DNA of 64,000 bases, taken from the NCBI GenBank assembly GCA_027604185.1, contig JADGKB010000049.1, forward strand, positions 37,174-101,173. Direction: 5' to 3'. This DNA is from Boothiomyces macroporosus (taxonomy: Eukaryota > Chytridiomycota > Chytridiomycetes > Rhizophydiales > Terramycetaceae). Shown here in pieces: positions 36,204 through 47,628 of the stretch; position 1 is the first letter of the stretch, and the number at the start of each line of letters is the position of its first letter. Below the pieces are notes generated by a model. It did not search any database. It worked only from the letters and a program-made list of their open reading frames with translations, and was not told the origin of the DNA. A program made the translations under genes and the position numbers.

Positions 36204-36248
36204 TTCAAAAAAAAGTAAACAAATCAAGGTATCTTTATTCATAAAAAA

Positions 36249-39200
36249 TTAATTCGCAAAGGCGCTTGGACACGCTATTACGTAAATACTGTCAGAGCTT
36301 TTGAGAATCAAACTCCAAGGTGGATTTGTAAATACAAATGGTAGGACATTGCCGAGCTCGTCGTCCACATCTCTTAAAAGCCCGATTGGAATCACCCCAA
36401 GCGTCATACATAGATTGTAATACAGTCTGCCAAACGTGCCATCTACGAATTCCCTTGGAACTTTAATTGATCTGAGGGTTGCAAGTTCAAATTCAAGCAT
36501 GCTATCGATTTCACTATCAACCTTGTATCTGACACCACACAACACATTGAAAACATTTAAAATTGATGGTTGATGATATGTAGAAGACAATATCGACTCC
36601 ATCATGATTGGTGCCACCACACTTCCAGTGACAAACATTGGGGAATAGTGAATATCCTCAGTTGGACCATTATCATCAACTTTACCCATTAACCTTCTTC
36701 TTTGTTTTGGTGCAAAGTGAACGCTTCCAGGGCTTAAAAATTTGATATTGGAACGCTTTCGAAGTTCTACCACAGCTGGAGTTCGAATGCCTTCATGTTC
36801 ACACATTTTGTAGATAAGGTTGGAAGCCATTATTGTAGAACTGTCTGCCAATCCATCAGCACCATCTGGTGATGGAACAGCGTTAGGATGGATATGATTG
36901 GACAGATTTGTCAAAACCACACGGTAAGCATGGAAAAGCCCCGCTCTTCTAAGGTGTTGTGCTTTGTGCGATTCCCCACGGATAAAGTAAATCTGGGGGA
37001 AGCAATGGAATCTTTGAAATTCCTGCATAGAAGGTGACTTTGGACACATCACTAGAATCGGCTTCAAATCCTCACTTCTAATTTGAGAAGATCGCAGCGT
37101 AGCAATGAAACGGAAAATATGGTAATCGTTAGTACAAACTAGAATATGCTTCAAGTTGTCTGCATTTTGTAAAATTACCTCTTGAAGTTCCTGGACGGGT
37201 TCAGGCAACAACCAGCAAAGAGGAACTTTGGAGTTGTGCGTCTGAGGTGGATAACCCACAACATATTTTGAGTTATATTCATCCTTGACATTCAAAGTGT
37301 CCCTCGATAGCTGCGATTTTTGATTGTAAGAGCGTAAACTTAGACTGACTGTATCCCGAGTTCTGTCAAACTGATCCTCAGTCAATTCCGATATTTCCTG
37401 TAGCACTGATCTGGAGTTTGCAATGACAAACAAACAATCCCCCTTCTTCAAATTGTACTTTAATCCAGGATTTAAAGCAACATGGTGAATATCGTTCTGA
37501 GGAATATAGTAATGCATTCCAAAGGTAATCACTTGAAATTGCCTGTACAAGTATAATGAAATGGTGGAAAATGAGCGACCAATGAACAGTGGATTCAAAG
37601 GGATCTTAAAAATTTCGTTTTGAGCCCCCTAATTTTAAATGAAATCTACATCTGCATATTGAGCCTGCCATGGAATATCAAAGTGATTGTAGTTTTTAGT
37701 ACCGCGAAGAAGGTTGATCATTAAAGTTCCGATTCCACGATAAATGCAATTGTAAGCTAGGAAAATTTGTTTGAATTCATCGATGCAAACAACTAATATT
37801 AGCAAATATTACTTCCGCTTGCCAAATCTTCTTGCAAGTAGGCGGTTTGAGGCAAGATAGTTTCAAGGTAAATGGGTGTATCTGGGGCAAATTTGTCAAA
37901 CGCCCAAGCGCGCAGAGTGTTGTGCTCATCTTCTATTCGGTGGTTTTCAGCAGTGTTGCCTTGAAGTTAATTTAAAATTACTAGCAAGAATAAAAGATGC
38001 CTGCGCAAAGTGTAACTGAACTCTTTCAAAATCTGAATTTTCGAGTCCGCTTCCTTGCAGGAAGGTCACTCGTTGTTTTAGGGAGTAGTGATTCAAGTGA
38101 TATTTCAACTCCTCTGTAATTGGAGACCTTGAGAGTAGAACAACCTTCATTGTCTTTTTTGGATCCTTGAATTAGATTATGCTTACTTTTCTGAATACTT
38201 CTTTAATCATTTCAACTATTCTTGTTGTTTCTGTTAGATTTCCACATATAACCAAATACGGACTCTTTCCTCTGGTGTAATGGCCAACACCGGACGATTG
38301 AATCTTTATAGTTTCAGTAAGATCAGTGGCAAGCCCAGGCAATAAAGTGATACCAGCAAAAATAAGAATAATAATGACAATCTGTCCAGGGATAGTTTTT
38401 GGCACAATATCACCGTAACCAACCGTAGACATTGTAATAACCATAAAATAAAATGTTTCAATGATTCCAAGCAGCTGGCCACCATTTTCTCCGGCTTTAC
38501 CAGTTAACTGGTTCTGCAGACCAATTGTATTTGGGAATTTCGTTTCAAAGTAGTTGAAAGAGCAAGCCTGTATTAATCAAATGTACCTAATAGTAAGTAA
38601 AAACAAACCCCAAAATAAAGCAGTACCCATATGTAAGCAAGGAGAATTATCAGCTTTTCTTTATAGTCGCTAAAGTTGACAGGAGACCACTGCTTTCTTA
38701 GGCGAAGCACTGATTTCAAATTTGGGACTAATAAAAAGATTCTTAAAAAGTATGGAAGGTCTAAATTAATAATAATTACAGATATATCTTGACCCAGGAT
38801 ATCGAGATAAGGCAATGAATGGGATAATAATGGCCAAATCCAACAGAGTCAAAGGAGATGTCAAATAAGCTCTCGCGCTATCTACAATAAATACACTCGT
38901 AAGAACCAAAACAGCCAACTGGATGACTGCCAGTCCAACCATTACGTGAAATGTTTCTTTAGGTCTGTGCATCAATATCCATGGTGGTAAGCCAGTGTCT
39001 CCACAGTAATTGCTATTTGAAGTGCATGGTATTTCAGCATTATCTTGAATTTCAGAAAGATAAAAAATGGTAAATATAAAATCAACAATCAACGCCGTTA
39101 TGGACTACGTTAAAATCAATTACCAGCATCCACCGGTTTCTAATTACAACTTCACGAATCTTTTTCAGCTTTGATAAAGTTTCAACAATGTAAACTCTGA

Positions 39201-39467
39201 TTCTGGCAGTGAATTTGGCGTTGGATTGATCGTTTCTAAATCAGAGAAAACAAACCGCTCGCTCTTTCTTTGCAGATTGTAAATCTGCCGGATATCCGAA
39301 TATGATGTAGCATATTTGGTTTGGAACAACTTGAATATGAAATTCTGTTTTGCTAATGTTGACATTACGACTTCTGGTGCTGACTTGTCCAGAGAATCAA
39401 TAATGGAATTTTCCGGATGGTCGATCCCTTCCTCCATGCTCCTATTCAGGTTGCTCATGCTTCGCAT
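36249..39467 (-). CDS. Calcium-activated (BK/Slo-type) potassium channel
   Basis: About 1,000 residues in roughly ten exons read from ATG 39467. It shows N-terminal transmembrane helices, an S4-like segment (LRIFLLVPNLKSVLRLRK), the pore with selectivity filter MSTVGYGD (about 38400-38440), and S6. A long cytosolic tail follows with two RCK-like domains: YLVICGN, VVLLSRSPI, QASFILASN, then HILVCTNDYHIF and VVLTNLSNHIHPN. This is the Slo plan, gated by calcium or other ligands and by voltage. The helix before the pore has few regular charges, so voltage sensing may be weak. Exons in 37600-37950 (IYRGIGTLMINLLRG, FDIPWQAQYAD) complete RCK1. It may shape membrane potential in the motile cell. 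Confidence 0.85.
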
Positions 39468-39672
39468 AACAAACACACAAAAGTTAAAAAATCACTTACA
39501 GCCCGCTCGACATTTTTGTTGTTTCGAAACTTGTGGCAACCACCCCCCAAGTTGATTTACTTTTTATATACCCGTTCACCAAAATTGCGGGTTAAGGAAT
39601 TAAGGGTAATAAGAGGTCGCGATCTGCGAACGAAATGTTGTTGGATGAAAACAGATGATACAATTAAATAAG

Positions 39673-40881
39673 TTATCTATTAAACCAAGCCTTCACTGGT
39701 ACTACTGACTTTACAGGCTTCCGTAATTCCTTCTTTTCCACAAATTTGTCAAACTTGCGCTTTGTATTTTTCTAGATTAAATCTATTTACTGATCCAGGC
39801 GCACAGACTTTTTGTATACTCTCCACTCTGGTGATGGAAGGTTGTGAGCTAATCGGTGGTTGAATATTCTCCTGCTTTTGTAGTTCTTGGATCTTTAGTT
39901 CGTAGTCTCTTTTCATTGATTCTGATAGCTGCTTTAGCTTCAGGAATTTCTCTTTAAACATTTCCTTTTCTTTGGACTCTGTTTTTAACCTTTGGTTATT
40001 GTATGCAACGAGTTCCTGCAATTCTCTATGAGATAAATGTTCATATTCAATATCTGTGCGGTCTAGTGAAATGGAATTCATTCCGCAAAACGCCTTTAGT
40101 TTGTTTTCTACTAATCTTACATTATTTTCCGTTTGCTGTAACTGTGATTTCAAATATGAATTTTCCTTTGACAGTTCGTTGCATTTCGTGTTCTCTCTTG
40201 ACAGCTTTTCTTTCTCTACCAGCAACGTCTCTATAGTACTCTCCAAATCTTTTATAAATCAACGATTACTCTGACATGAAGATTGAAGCGCGATATTCCT
40301 TTGTTGTTCAGTACCAAGTTTCCTATTTAGCGTGAATATTTCCGATTTCAATTCCTCTACCTCAATTTCATTAAGTGAGTCTGAGGAATCCTGGATATCC
40401 TCAATCTGACAACGGGCATCTTCCAGTTCCAGTTCTAATTGCTCCACTTGTTTCTGCCTCTCATTCAAATCCCTTTTTTAGAGCTGTTTACCTAAATAAA
40501 CAATTATAAACCAGAGATCAACCATTTGATTACCTGTAAAGTCGCTTGAGAGTCTCTGAATCCAACATAGAGCCGCTAACCAGCGGTGGGGATATTGATT
40601 CCTGTTCCACAACAGCCAACTCGATAAAAAACTCATCCGGAAGTTTAATCAGCTTTCCAATATTCGATCTGCAATTTGGACACTTTTGGCTGTGCTGCAT
40701 ATTGTTTTTAATGCTGGATTAACCAAACCTACCACACACTATGGAAATAATGCTCGCAGGCACTTGAAATACAAACCTCATAAGCAAAATATTACCTACG
40801 TTAATGCGATCCGACATTTCCGCTGCTTAGCTTCACTCTAATTGAATCCAGGCAAATTGAGCAGATTGCCTCGTCCGACAT
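39673..40881 (-). CDS. RING-H2 and coiled-coil protein, TRAIP-like E3 ligase
   Basis: ATG 40881 opens with a RING: ICSICLDS, then after a 39-nt intron (40777-40815) CISSACEHYFHSVC and QKCPNCRSNIGK, giving C-x2-C, C-x-H-x2-H-x2-C and C-x2-C. Downstream is a long coiled coil (about 40470-39850). The 3' end needs a 19-nt intron, after which the frame reads KRKFDKFVEKKELRKP and ends KAWFNR at 39673-39675; without it the protein stops early at 39749. RING, then LPDEFFIELA-like linker, then coiled coil is the TRAIP order, an E3 acting on stalled replisomes. The match outside the RING is weak, so the family name is tentative. Confidence 0.6.
40777..40815 (-). other. 39-nt intron made of two abutting intron-like units
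   Basis: On the minus strand, GTCGGATCGCATTAACGTAG (40815-40796) is followed directly by a 19-nt GTAATA...TTATGAG unit (40795-40777). Removing both gives SGNVCISSACEHYFH and completes the RING; removing one does not keep the frame. Confidence 0.5.
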
Positions 40882-40980
40882 TTGGCAAAGAATAAAACAA
40901 CCAGATATCATGCAATTTAAATTCTCATTTACGATATCTTCATTACCGCAATATAATTTTTCAGTTAATTACGCGCTCGA

Positions 40981-43444
40981 ATGGCTGACGATCCCCATCA
41001 TTCGATCCTGAAGAAAAGCCAATCCGATGCAAAACTAGGAAGCGGAGCATTGGAAGTTAAGCATGGTAGTAGCTCGATTTTAGCCTCGCGGTCTTCATTA
41101 AAACAGGAAGTATCAATAGAATTGGAGCCACCAAAGAGGCGAAGGAGTAAAGTGAATTTCCTAGACGATAATCAAGCTATTGATGAAATAGCATCCGTTA
41201 CAGAGGCAATTCCGCACATATTAATCAACGACACACCAGAAATGAAGATTAAAGAATCCCATCCGAAATCGCCATCGATAGTCATTCCACTCCCTATTCA
41301 AGAAGAAAAAGAACCAGAAACTGCCAAAGTGAATACTGCCAATGCTGACCAGTTACTAATTCCTACCCCTGTGAATGTCAAGCAGTCGAGTACGTTACAG
41401 GTACCATTGACTCCAACCAGTGGAAAACCAGAAAACAAGAATTCACAGGACACTAGCGCCCAGCCTAGAATATCATTTCTGTCTGGCATTAGCCCCTTCT
41501 TTAGAGGACCATCCGCCCTTTCAGTTTCAGAGCCATACAGCCCCAAAAATCAATCCTCTTGGGAACCTAATATCAAACGAAGCGTTGAAATGTTGAATGA
41601 CAGTAGACCCCAGTCACCAGAGGTTAAACCAGATGATAAAAAGAGTGAGATGAGTAATGGTAATAATTATTAATACAGGAAGCTCTCTAAATTCGAAATA
41701 CCCAACTGCTAGGGAGATTAATGAGTCATTTGGAAAGAAGCTGTGGAGATTAAACTTGACAGTCTTTTCTTTGGTCTATTGTGTTGGTCTAGGCTATTTC
41801 TTCTTTTGGCTGTCTGAAGGCCTAAGAATTCCAATTGAACAAGTAATCACACAAACAGCGTTTAGTGTCATCATTGAAGTTGCATTACTAGCTGCCAATT
41901 ATTTGGTTGCTGCTAGTCTCAACTGTGCTATTTCAGCTTATTTTGGCTATTGTCTGACTAGAAAGTAATTCTCACTAACTCAGGACCGGCTATAGTCTCG
42001 CTGTATGTGGCTATACTCAGGCGAAAATATCCCATAAGCATCAATTCGCCAAAGAATTGTCTCAAAATAGTGCTTGTAGACAAATACTTCTCCGATTGCG
42101 ATGGTTTTGGTTAGTGTTGGAGTTACTTACAGTGATTACGCCAATCGTCGCAGTTTCAATGACAGCTGATGTGCTATATATGGATGATGGGTATGGAAAT
42201 TGCTTGGTTTACACTCAATATGGTTTTCCCGAAGACAGATTATTCCCCAATTTTGATTATACTGCTGGAGTGGCAAGTCATGTGTTTGGCCAGGCTTTGG
42301 GCAGCATGCGTGCAGAAGAGCTACAAAAAGGAATCACGGACAGTGTATATTCGACTTTTATTATGGGTCCACAATTGCTAGATGCAGCATCTGACGGACA
42401 GTCAATAGTCGGGCAGGGCTATTCCACTCAATGGCAATCTAATTGCTATTGTATAAACATTAACGATCCTGACGATATGCAATATGTGGGTGTCAATGGC
42501 AGTGATTTCACTTATTTTCAATCTACATATTTGAATACAAACCCCAGCAAAACTTTAATTACTCAAATCGTTCAGTCTAATTCTACACTTGAACTGAAAA
42601 GCGTTCTTACTGGCTTTGAAGCTGTGTGTGGGGGAAATCAATACTTGAATGTTGCTCCAGTTTGTTCAACTACCCTGAGTAATTTCAACTTTGCAGTTGT
42701 TCAAGTTCAAATGATGACTGATGGAACATCCAGCTCAGGTACTTGGTTTTCTTAAATATAGTTGCACCAAAGGATATTTCCACGAGATACCTTCTTGGGC
42801 CTGCAAACATAACTTGGGCAACATATGCGTTAGAAAAAATACTAGGCGGTCAATATTCTGTAAATATTCTTCCCAAACAAAGCAATGGCTTGGTTCACCC
42901 TCTGTTAAAATGGTAAGCCTGGGTTAAAAATAGGACTACGCAAGACTTGATGATTCCTTCTATTGTATTATTAGGTTCTGGAATGGAGGTTTTGTATAGC
43001 ATAATTCTCCGGGCTGGCATACAACGAACTTTTTCTGGAGTGGGGACTGCATGTATCAGAAATTCTGAAATCAAAAATGAAGCGTTTTTGCAGATTACCC
43101 AGCTCGGTTTGGTCCTTGGCATAATTTCATGTTTTCTGCTATTTCTTATCAGTATGTATTCTGTGTGCCTTTTCATCCCGAGCATCAGGTGTTCCTGGCC
43201 CGTGGAACCTGGCATTCGTCTCACCAAAGACAAAATATACTTTACAACAATGGTGAACTCTGCTTCACTAATGGAAAACGCCGACGATATGTGCAATGCA
43301 AAAGACTACATTATATGGCAAGACCTGGATAAAACTTGTAGAATAGGTGAAGATCTGGCAACCTATGAAGATATGATTGGGCGAATAGTTATTGCAAGGC
43401 CGAAACTGGTCCAGTTTTTGCGAAACGGAAGAATGTTTCAATAA
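40981..43444 (+). CDS. Polytopic membrane protein, paralog 1 of a three-gene family
   Basis: Five exons (19-23 nt introns, for example after ...MSNG, ...CLTRK and ...GTSSS). A cytosolic Ser/Pro-rich head of about 200 residues starts MADDPHHSILKK. Then come paired transmembrane helices and a SLAVCGYTQ segment, another helix pair, a large probably extracellular domain with paired Cys (WQSNCYCI, VCGGNQ, APVCST), a GSGMEVL...AGIQRTF motif, a final helix and a cytosolic tail (CNAKDY, IGEDLAT). I do not recognise the family. The same order and motifs occur in the next two genes. Likely plasma or internal membrane; no enzyme motif seen. Confidence 0.7.
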
Positions 43445-43506
43445 AAGATGTCTGTGGGTTGGCGATAAGCTGAACTCTTTACTCGGATTTTTTTATTGAA
43501 CGCGCA

Positions 43507-45492
43507 ATGGATGGCTCTGTGGATCGTCCACGCAAAGTCAAACAAGTCTCTGAAAAAGCGCTACATTCCAGAAGATTGTCATTAATCGAAGGAGTAAATA
43601 CTGGGGATACTTTTAAAAATATCGCTTCAAAGAAACTATCAGCCTCAAACTTAATTGAGCAAAATGAAGGAAAAGAACAGGCACTTACAGGCAAACTTGG
43701 CGTTTCTGACAATAATGGTTCAGAAAATGAATTGGGTGGCGGATTCAGAGTAACCGGGATAGATGGAGGATTGCCAAAGAAGGATAACAAGTCCGTCGCT
43801 AGCAGTGTCTTCAACACCAATAGGTTCCTAAAAGAGCTTCATGAACCAATTAGCTTAAAGTTTAGGGTATGCTTCACAGTGTTTTGGTCAATTGGGTGGC
43901 AAATCCTACTAATAATTCTATATGGGTACCTAAACCGAGGGCTAATATTTCCTTCAGATTCAAATCTCTCTCAATTGGTAGTGAATGTGGTAGTTTTCTT
44001 TGGAAAGATTGCCGGAATCTATTTTGCCCATTCCAGTGTCACGCTATGTGTCTCTATATATTTCGCGATCCGCTTGACATCGCCCGAAGGATACAGTATC
44101 ATACCCTGTATTTATGTGCGACAGCACACACTAAAGAAAATCACGATGGTTAAAAGCTTGACGTTGAATAGTCCCTGTCGAAGTGCTCTTCAGAATATCA
44201 ACAAACTGTACATATTTTTGGACTTTATGAATTTGCTTGCTTTATTTGTTAATATGGGAATATATACAGACAGTATGCGTACACAAGCAGCACCAGTTAA
44301 CTGTATAATTTACAAGCCGCAGCCATCAACCTTAGACCGCAACTTTCCTACATTGAACTATGCAATGGGAGTCGCTAAAACAAGCTTTTCGGCGTCGATT
44401 GGTTATATGAGAGCAGATTTACCAATTGGAAATCAAGGCAACTCTTCTAAATTCGTGATGATTCCTTCGTTAATAGACGCAGCACAAGATCACCAAGTTA
44501 TTATTGGATATGGCCATTCAATGAATGTCAGCTCCCAGTGCATTTGTGCCTCCACAGTGAACTCTCCAGTTTTCAACCAACTATCATATTTAAACAACAC
44601 AGTCTTTGATAGTATGACTTCAAGAGTAACAGCCATTAGCCCTTCCCAGGGAATGGTCAATTATGTCTCTAATTATGGAGACTATATTCAACTAACTACT
44701 TTTCTTGCTGGGTACAACATTTGTGGGGAAGATCTGAGCATTTCACCACTATGCATCACCACGGTATTCAACTACTATCTATCTGTCATAAATGTAGAAA
44801 TAGTTACAGACGGAACAAGCGCCTCTCTTGCTCCAATTGGTGCAACCATTGAATCAAACATTTCCCCTGGGTCTTTGGCAGATATAGAACCAGCACTATC
44901 AAGCATACTGGGAGGTACCCTTTCCAGCAACCTATTGCCAAAAGAAAGTTCAGGAAAAATTAATCCGTTGTTAAAGTGGTCTACTGTCGATCTACAACAA
45001 ATCTCGTTTGGGAGAATCAGTTCTGGGATGGAGGTTCTTGTGTCGTACTTAATTCGTACAGGGATCCAACGAACATTTCGACCTTTTGGAACCAAATGCC
45101 CGACAACACTTGTCAACGAATCCCAAACTACAATGTACCTCTCCGATTCATCAACAATAATCGGATATGTAATGTCTGCAGTTCTCGTTATTTTGGGAGT
45201 GCTTCAGTTTTACGTTGTGGGGCTTTGGTTGGCACGCAAAGATCCTATTCTCCCAGCACTAAGATTATTTCAAGAAAAACAGTATTTTGTCGTAATGGTG
45301 AATTCAAGTGCAGTGGTAGAAGAGATTGACGATTTATGTAACGCAGAAAATTACAGGATCTGGCAAGCAGCTGACAAAAAGCTACGGATGGGTGAAGACT
45401 TGGCAACTGTTTCAGACCCAGATAGTGGGACTATTACCCTAGGAAAACCCAAACTAATACACCCTTTTAAAAGTGGGAGAAATTATCAATAA
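43507..45492 (+). CDS. Polytopic membrane protein, paralog 2 of a three-gene family
   Basis: Intron-free frame of 661 residues, starting 63 bp after paralog 1 stops. It has the same layout: a basic head, helix pairs from about residue 120, an extracellular-like domain with CNIYK-like, SSQCICAS and PLCITT Cys motifs, SSGMEVL...TGIQRTF, one helix (VMSAVLVILGVLQFYVVGLW), then a tail with CNAENYRIWQ, MGEDLAT and GKPK. Loss of all introns, while paralog 1 keeps at least four, suggests it may have arisen through a spliced RNA copy. Function unknown. Confidence 0.7.
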   Translation: MDGSVDRPRKVKQVSEKALHSRRLSLIEGVNTGDTFKNIASKKLSASNLIEQNEGKEQALTGKLGVSDNNGSENELGGGFRVTGIDGGLPKKDNKSVASSVFNTNRFLKELHEPISLKFRVCFTVFWSIGWQILLIILYGYLNRGLIFPSDSNLSQLVVNVVVFFGKIAGIYFAHSSVTLCVSIYFAIRLTSPEGYSIIPCIYVRQHTLKKITMVKSLTLNSPCRSALQNINKLYIFLDFMNLLALFVNMGIYTDSMRTQAAPVNCIIYKPQPSTLDRNFPTLNYAMGVAKTSFSASIGYMRADLPIGNQGNSSKFVMIPSLIDAAQDHQVIIGYGHSMNVSSQCICASTVNSPVFNQLSYLNNTVFDSMTSRVTAISPSQGMVNYVSNYGDYIQLTTFLAGYNICGEDLSISPLCITTVFNYYLSVINVEIVTDGTSASLAPIGATIESNISPGSLADIEPALSSILGGTLSSNLLPKESSGKINPLLKWSTVDLQQISFGRISSGMEVLVSYLIRTGIQRTFRPFGTKCPTTLVNESQTTMYLSDSSTIIGYVMSAVLVILGVLQFYVVGLWLARKDPILPALRLFQEKQYFVVMVNSSAVVEEIDDLCNAENYRIWQAADKKLRMGEDLATVSDPDSGTITLGKPKLIHPFKSGRNYQ

Positions 45493-45520
45493 AATAAGAT
45501 AGATTTTATAGAGAACTAAT

Positions 45521-47461
45521 CTAGTAATACCATTTCCCGTGCTGTAAATAACTAACCATTCTAGGTCGATCTATTACAATGTGGCCTAGCTCAGGGTCAG
45601 CTCTAGTTGCAGCCTGTTCTCCAAGTCTTAGAACAATATCAGTTCCTTGCCAGATGACATGTTCAGGGGCATTTCCAAAGCAGTTGCTTCTTGCAACACT
45701 ATTACTACTTGCGACTAATACAGTAAAATAAGTTGGACTTTTTACAAATCGTACTCCAGGCCCAATCGGTTCGCTGCTAAATAACCACGGCAAAAACCCA
45801 ATTAAACTTAGCAAAGATAACCCAAGCTGGGAGAAAATGATAACATATGAGAGAGTCATACCATAATCTGCCAGCCATACCTTTGTGTTTTCATCAATTA
45901 CTACATATCCTGGACAAGATGTTCCGGTAATTGGGTATGTTCTTTGTATTCCGTTAGTAAATAAAATCGCAAAAAGCGTCTCTACCCCAGCATCCATAAA
46001 TACTGGATCAATAGATTGCAAGTTTGGTGATGCCCACCATAGAGTAGGATTAATAGCACCAGGAATACTGGGAGGTAGTTTCAATGCTGAGGGGTTTCCT
46101 TCTAAAATATTGGTCAATGCAGGATACAGCCAGTTTTGGATATCTCCCTTCTGCAATAGTTTAGATAATGAGGATGCCTTGGGGGTTAAAGATGCATATG
46201 TATTTGCGGACATGTACTCGGCTATGACCTCTGCATTATAGTAATTGGACACAGAAGTACGACAAATAGGAACAGAAGGGTTAGTCTTATTAGTTCCAGC
46301 ACAGTAGTCCACGCCAGAAAAAACAGACAGTATATCTATTTCGGATGAAGTGGCAGAGAACAGAGATCCTATACCCGCCTGTGGATAAATGGACATGAAC
46401 TGATTTCGAAGGGTTACGGCATCAGATTGAGATACATTTAAAGCCATTAAAGATGCATCATTGAGAGAAAACGCACATTGACAGTGGCTAGAAATATCCA
46501 TTATAAATCCATTTCCAAGGACTACACCACCAGCATCTAGATTATACAGTATTTGCGGTGGAATAATTGCTTGCGTTACTGGAACATCCTGCTCTGATCG
46601 TAGATACCCAAGCGAAGAGCCAAACAGAAATTCCCCAATACCACTACTAACTTCCCAATTGGGCCAGCCTCTGTCACCAGGTAGGCCATACTCTTTATAA
46701 GTTACACAAGGGATCTCCCCAAGATCCGTTTGAACAGTTTCATGTAAAATTGCAGTGGCTACGAATGGTGAAAGGCAAATCATTAAACTAAGAATTGCCC
46801 ACAAGACAGGAATTTGCGACAGGATCCGGTGGCAAGATGAATTCAACGAAAGCTTATTGGCAAAAGAAAGCTTCTGAAAAGTTGAGCATTGGACAAATCC
46901 ACAAACCGCTAAACTTAAACCTTTCTTTTGACAGATAATATATCCAAAGTATGCTGCTGCGGCATCGTTTAGCGCATTTAGAGTCAATTGATTAGCAGTG
47001 ATAATAATGACTTCAATTACCACACAGGTAATGCTGAGTGACAACGTAGACGGAAGGGGGATATTAATGCCGTTTTGCAGAAACAATATAACTCCTAACA
47101 GTACCAGATTTCCAATTATTGCAATGTAAACCCGATAAGGCTCCTTTAGTTTTGAGTTGAAGGTTTCGATGATAATGGCAGCTCCAGGTTTTCTACTATT
47201 CTTACTTCCGCTAGTTGATAATGACATTGCGTTTGAAGAGAACACTTTCTTTGGTGCCATTTCAGCCAGATTCGCTATTGGCTCGTCATCTTTCTGATCA
47301 TTGTCCTTCTTTCTCTTCACTATCTTTTTTATACTACCAACCAAACTTTGTCTTGTAGTGTTAGCCGGTGGAGACAAAGGGGGACTAGACAAATCCGGAG
47401 AGTTAGCTAGTTCGGCGCTCCCTAGGATTTCATTCTTGGCACTAGAATTCCTTTTAGACAT
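45521..47461 (-). CDS. Polytopic membrane protein, paralog 3 of a three-gene family
   Basis: Intron-free, 646 residues from ATG 47461, pointing toward paralog 2 with 28 bp between stops. A basic Ser/Lys-rich head precedes helix pairs; LSLAVCGFVQ matches paralog 1's SLAVCGYTQ. The extracellular-like domain (SSHCQCA, DYCAG, PICRTS) and DAGVETL...NGIQRTY follow, then a helix and a tail with EHVIWQG, RLGEQAAT and DRPR. It is the most diverged of the three, yet keeps the invariant GIQRT and the Cys spacing. Function unknown. Confidence 0.7.
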   Translation of the reverse strand: MSKRNSSAKNEILGSAELANSPDLSSPPLSPPANTTRQSLVGSIKKIVKRKKDNDQKDDEPIANLAEMAPKKVFSSNAMSLSTSGSKNSRKPGAAIIIETFNSKLKEPYRVYIAIIGNLVLLGVILFLQNGINIPLPSTLSLSITCVVIEVIIITANQLTLNALNDAAAAYFGYIICQKKGLSLAVCGFVQCSTFQKLSFANKLSLNSSCHRILSQIPVLWAILSLMICLSPFVATAILHETVQTDLGEIPCVTYKEYGLPGDRGWPNWEVSSGIGEFLFGSSLGYLRSEQDVPVTQAIIPPQILYNLDAGGVVLGNGFIMDISSHCQCAFSLNDASLMALNVSQSDAVTLRNQFMSIYPQAGIGSLFSATSSEIDILSVFSGVDYCAGTNKTNPSVPICRTSVSNYYNAEVIAEYMSANTYASLTPKASSLSKLLQKGDIQNWLYPALTNILEGNPSALKLPPSIPGAINPTLWWASPNLQSIDPVFMDAGVETLFAILFTNGIQRTYPITGTSCPGYVVIDENTKVWLADYGMTLSYVIIFSQLGLSLLSLIGFLPWLFSSEPIGPGVRFVKSPTYFTVLVASSNSVARSNCFGNAPEHVIWQGTDIVLRLGEQAATRADPELGHIVIDRPRMVSYLQHGKWYY

Positions 47462-47628
47462 TAGTGAAAAAGAAACGCGCACAAGTAATCCTATGACGTA
47501 ACAAAGCTAAATGTGATAAAAATATTGCTTCCATGTCATTTGAAGCTTGCCGTCATCCATATATAATCGCCCGGTCAGTTTGAAGGCGCCCAGGTCTTGC
47601 AGGTCCAATTTTTGTGAAAAAAGCAAAG

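Noticed and set aside
39749..39751. Early TGA as the end of the RING/coiled-coil gene
   Set aside because: A 19-nt intron just upstream, when removed, continues the protein with a well-composed basic tail to 39673.
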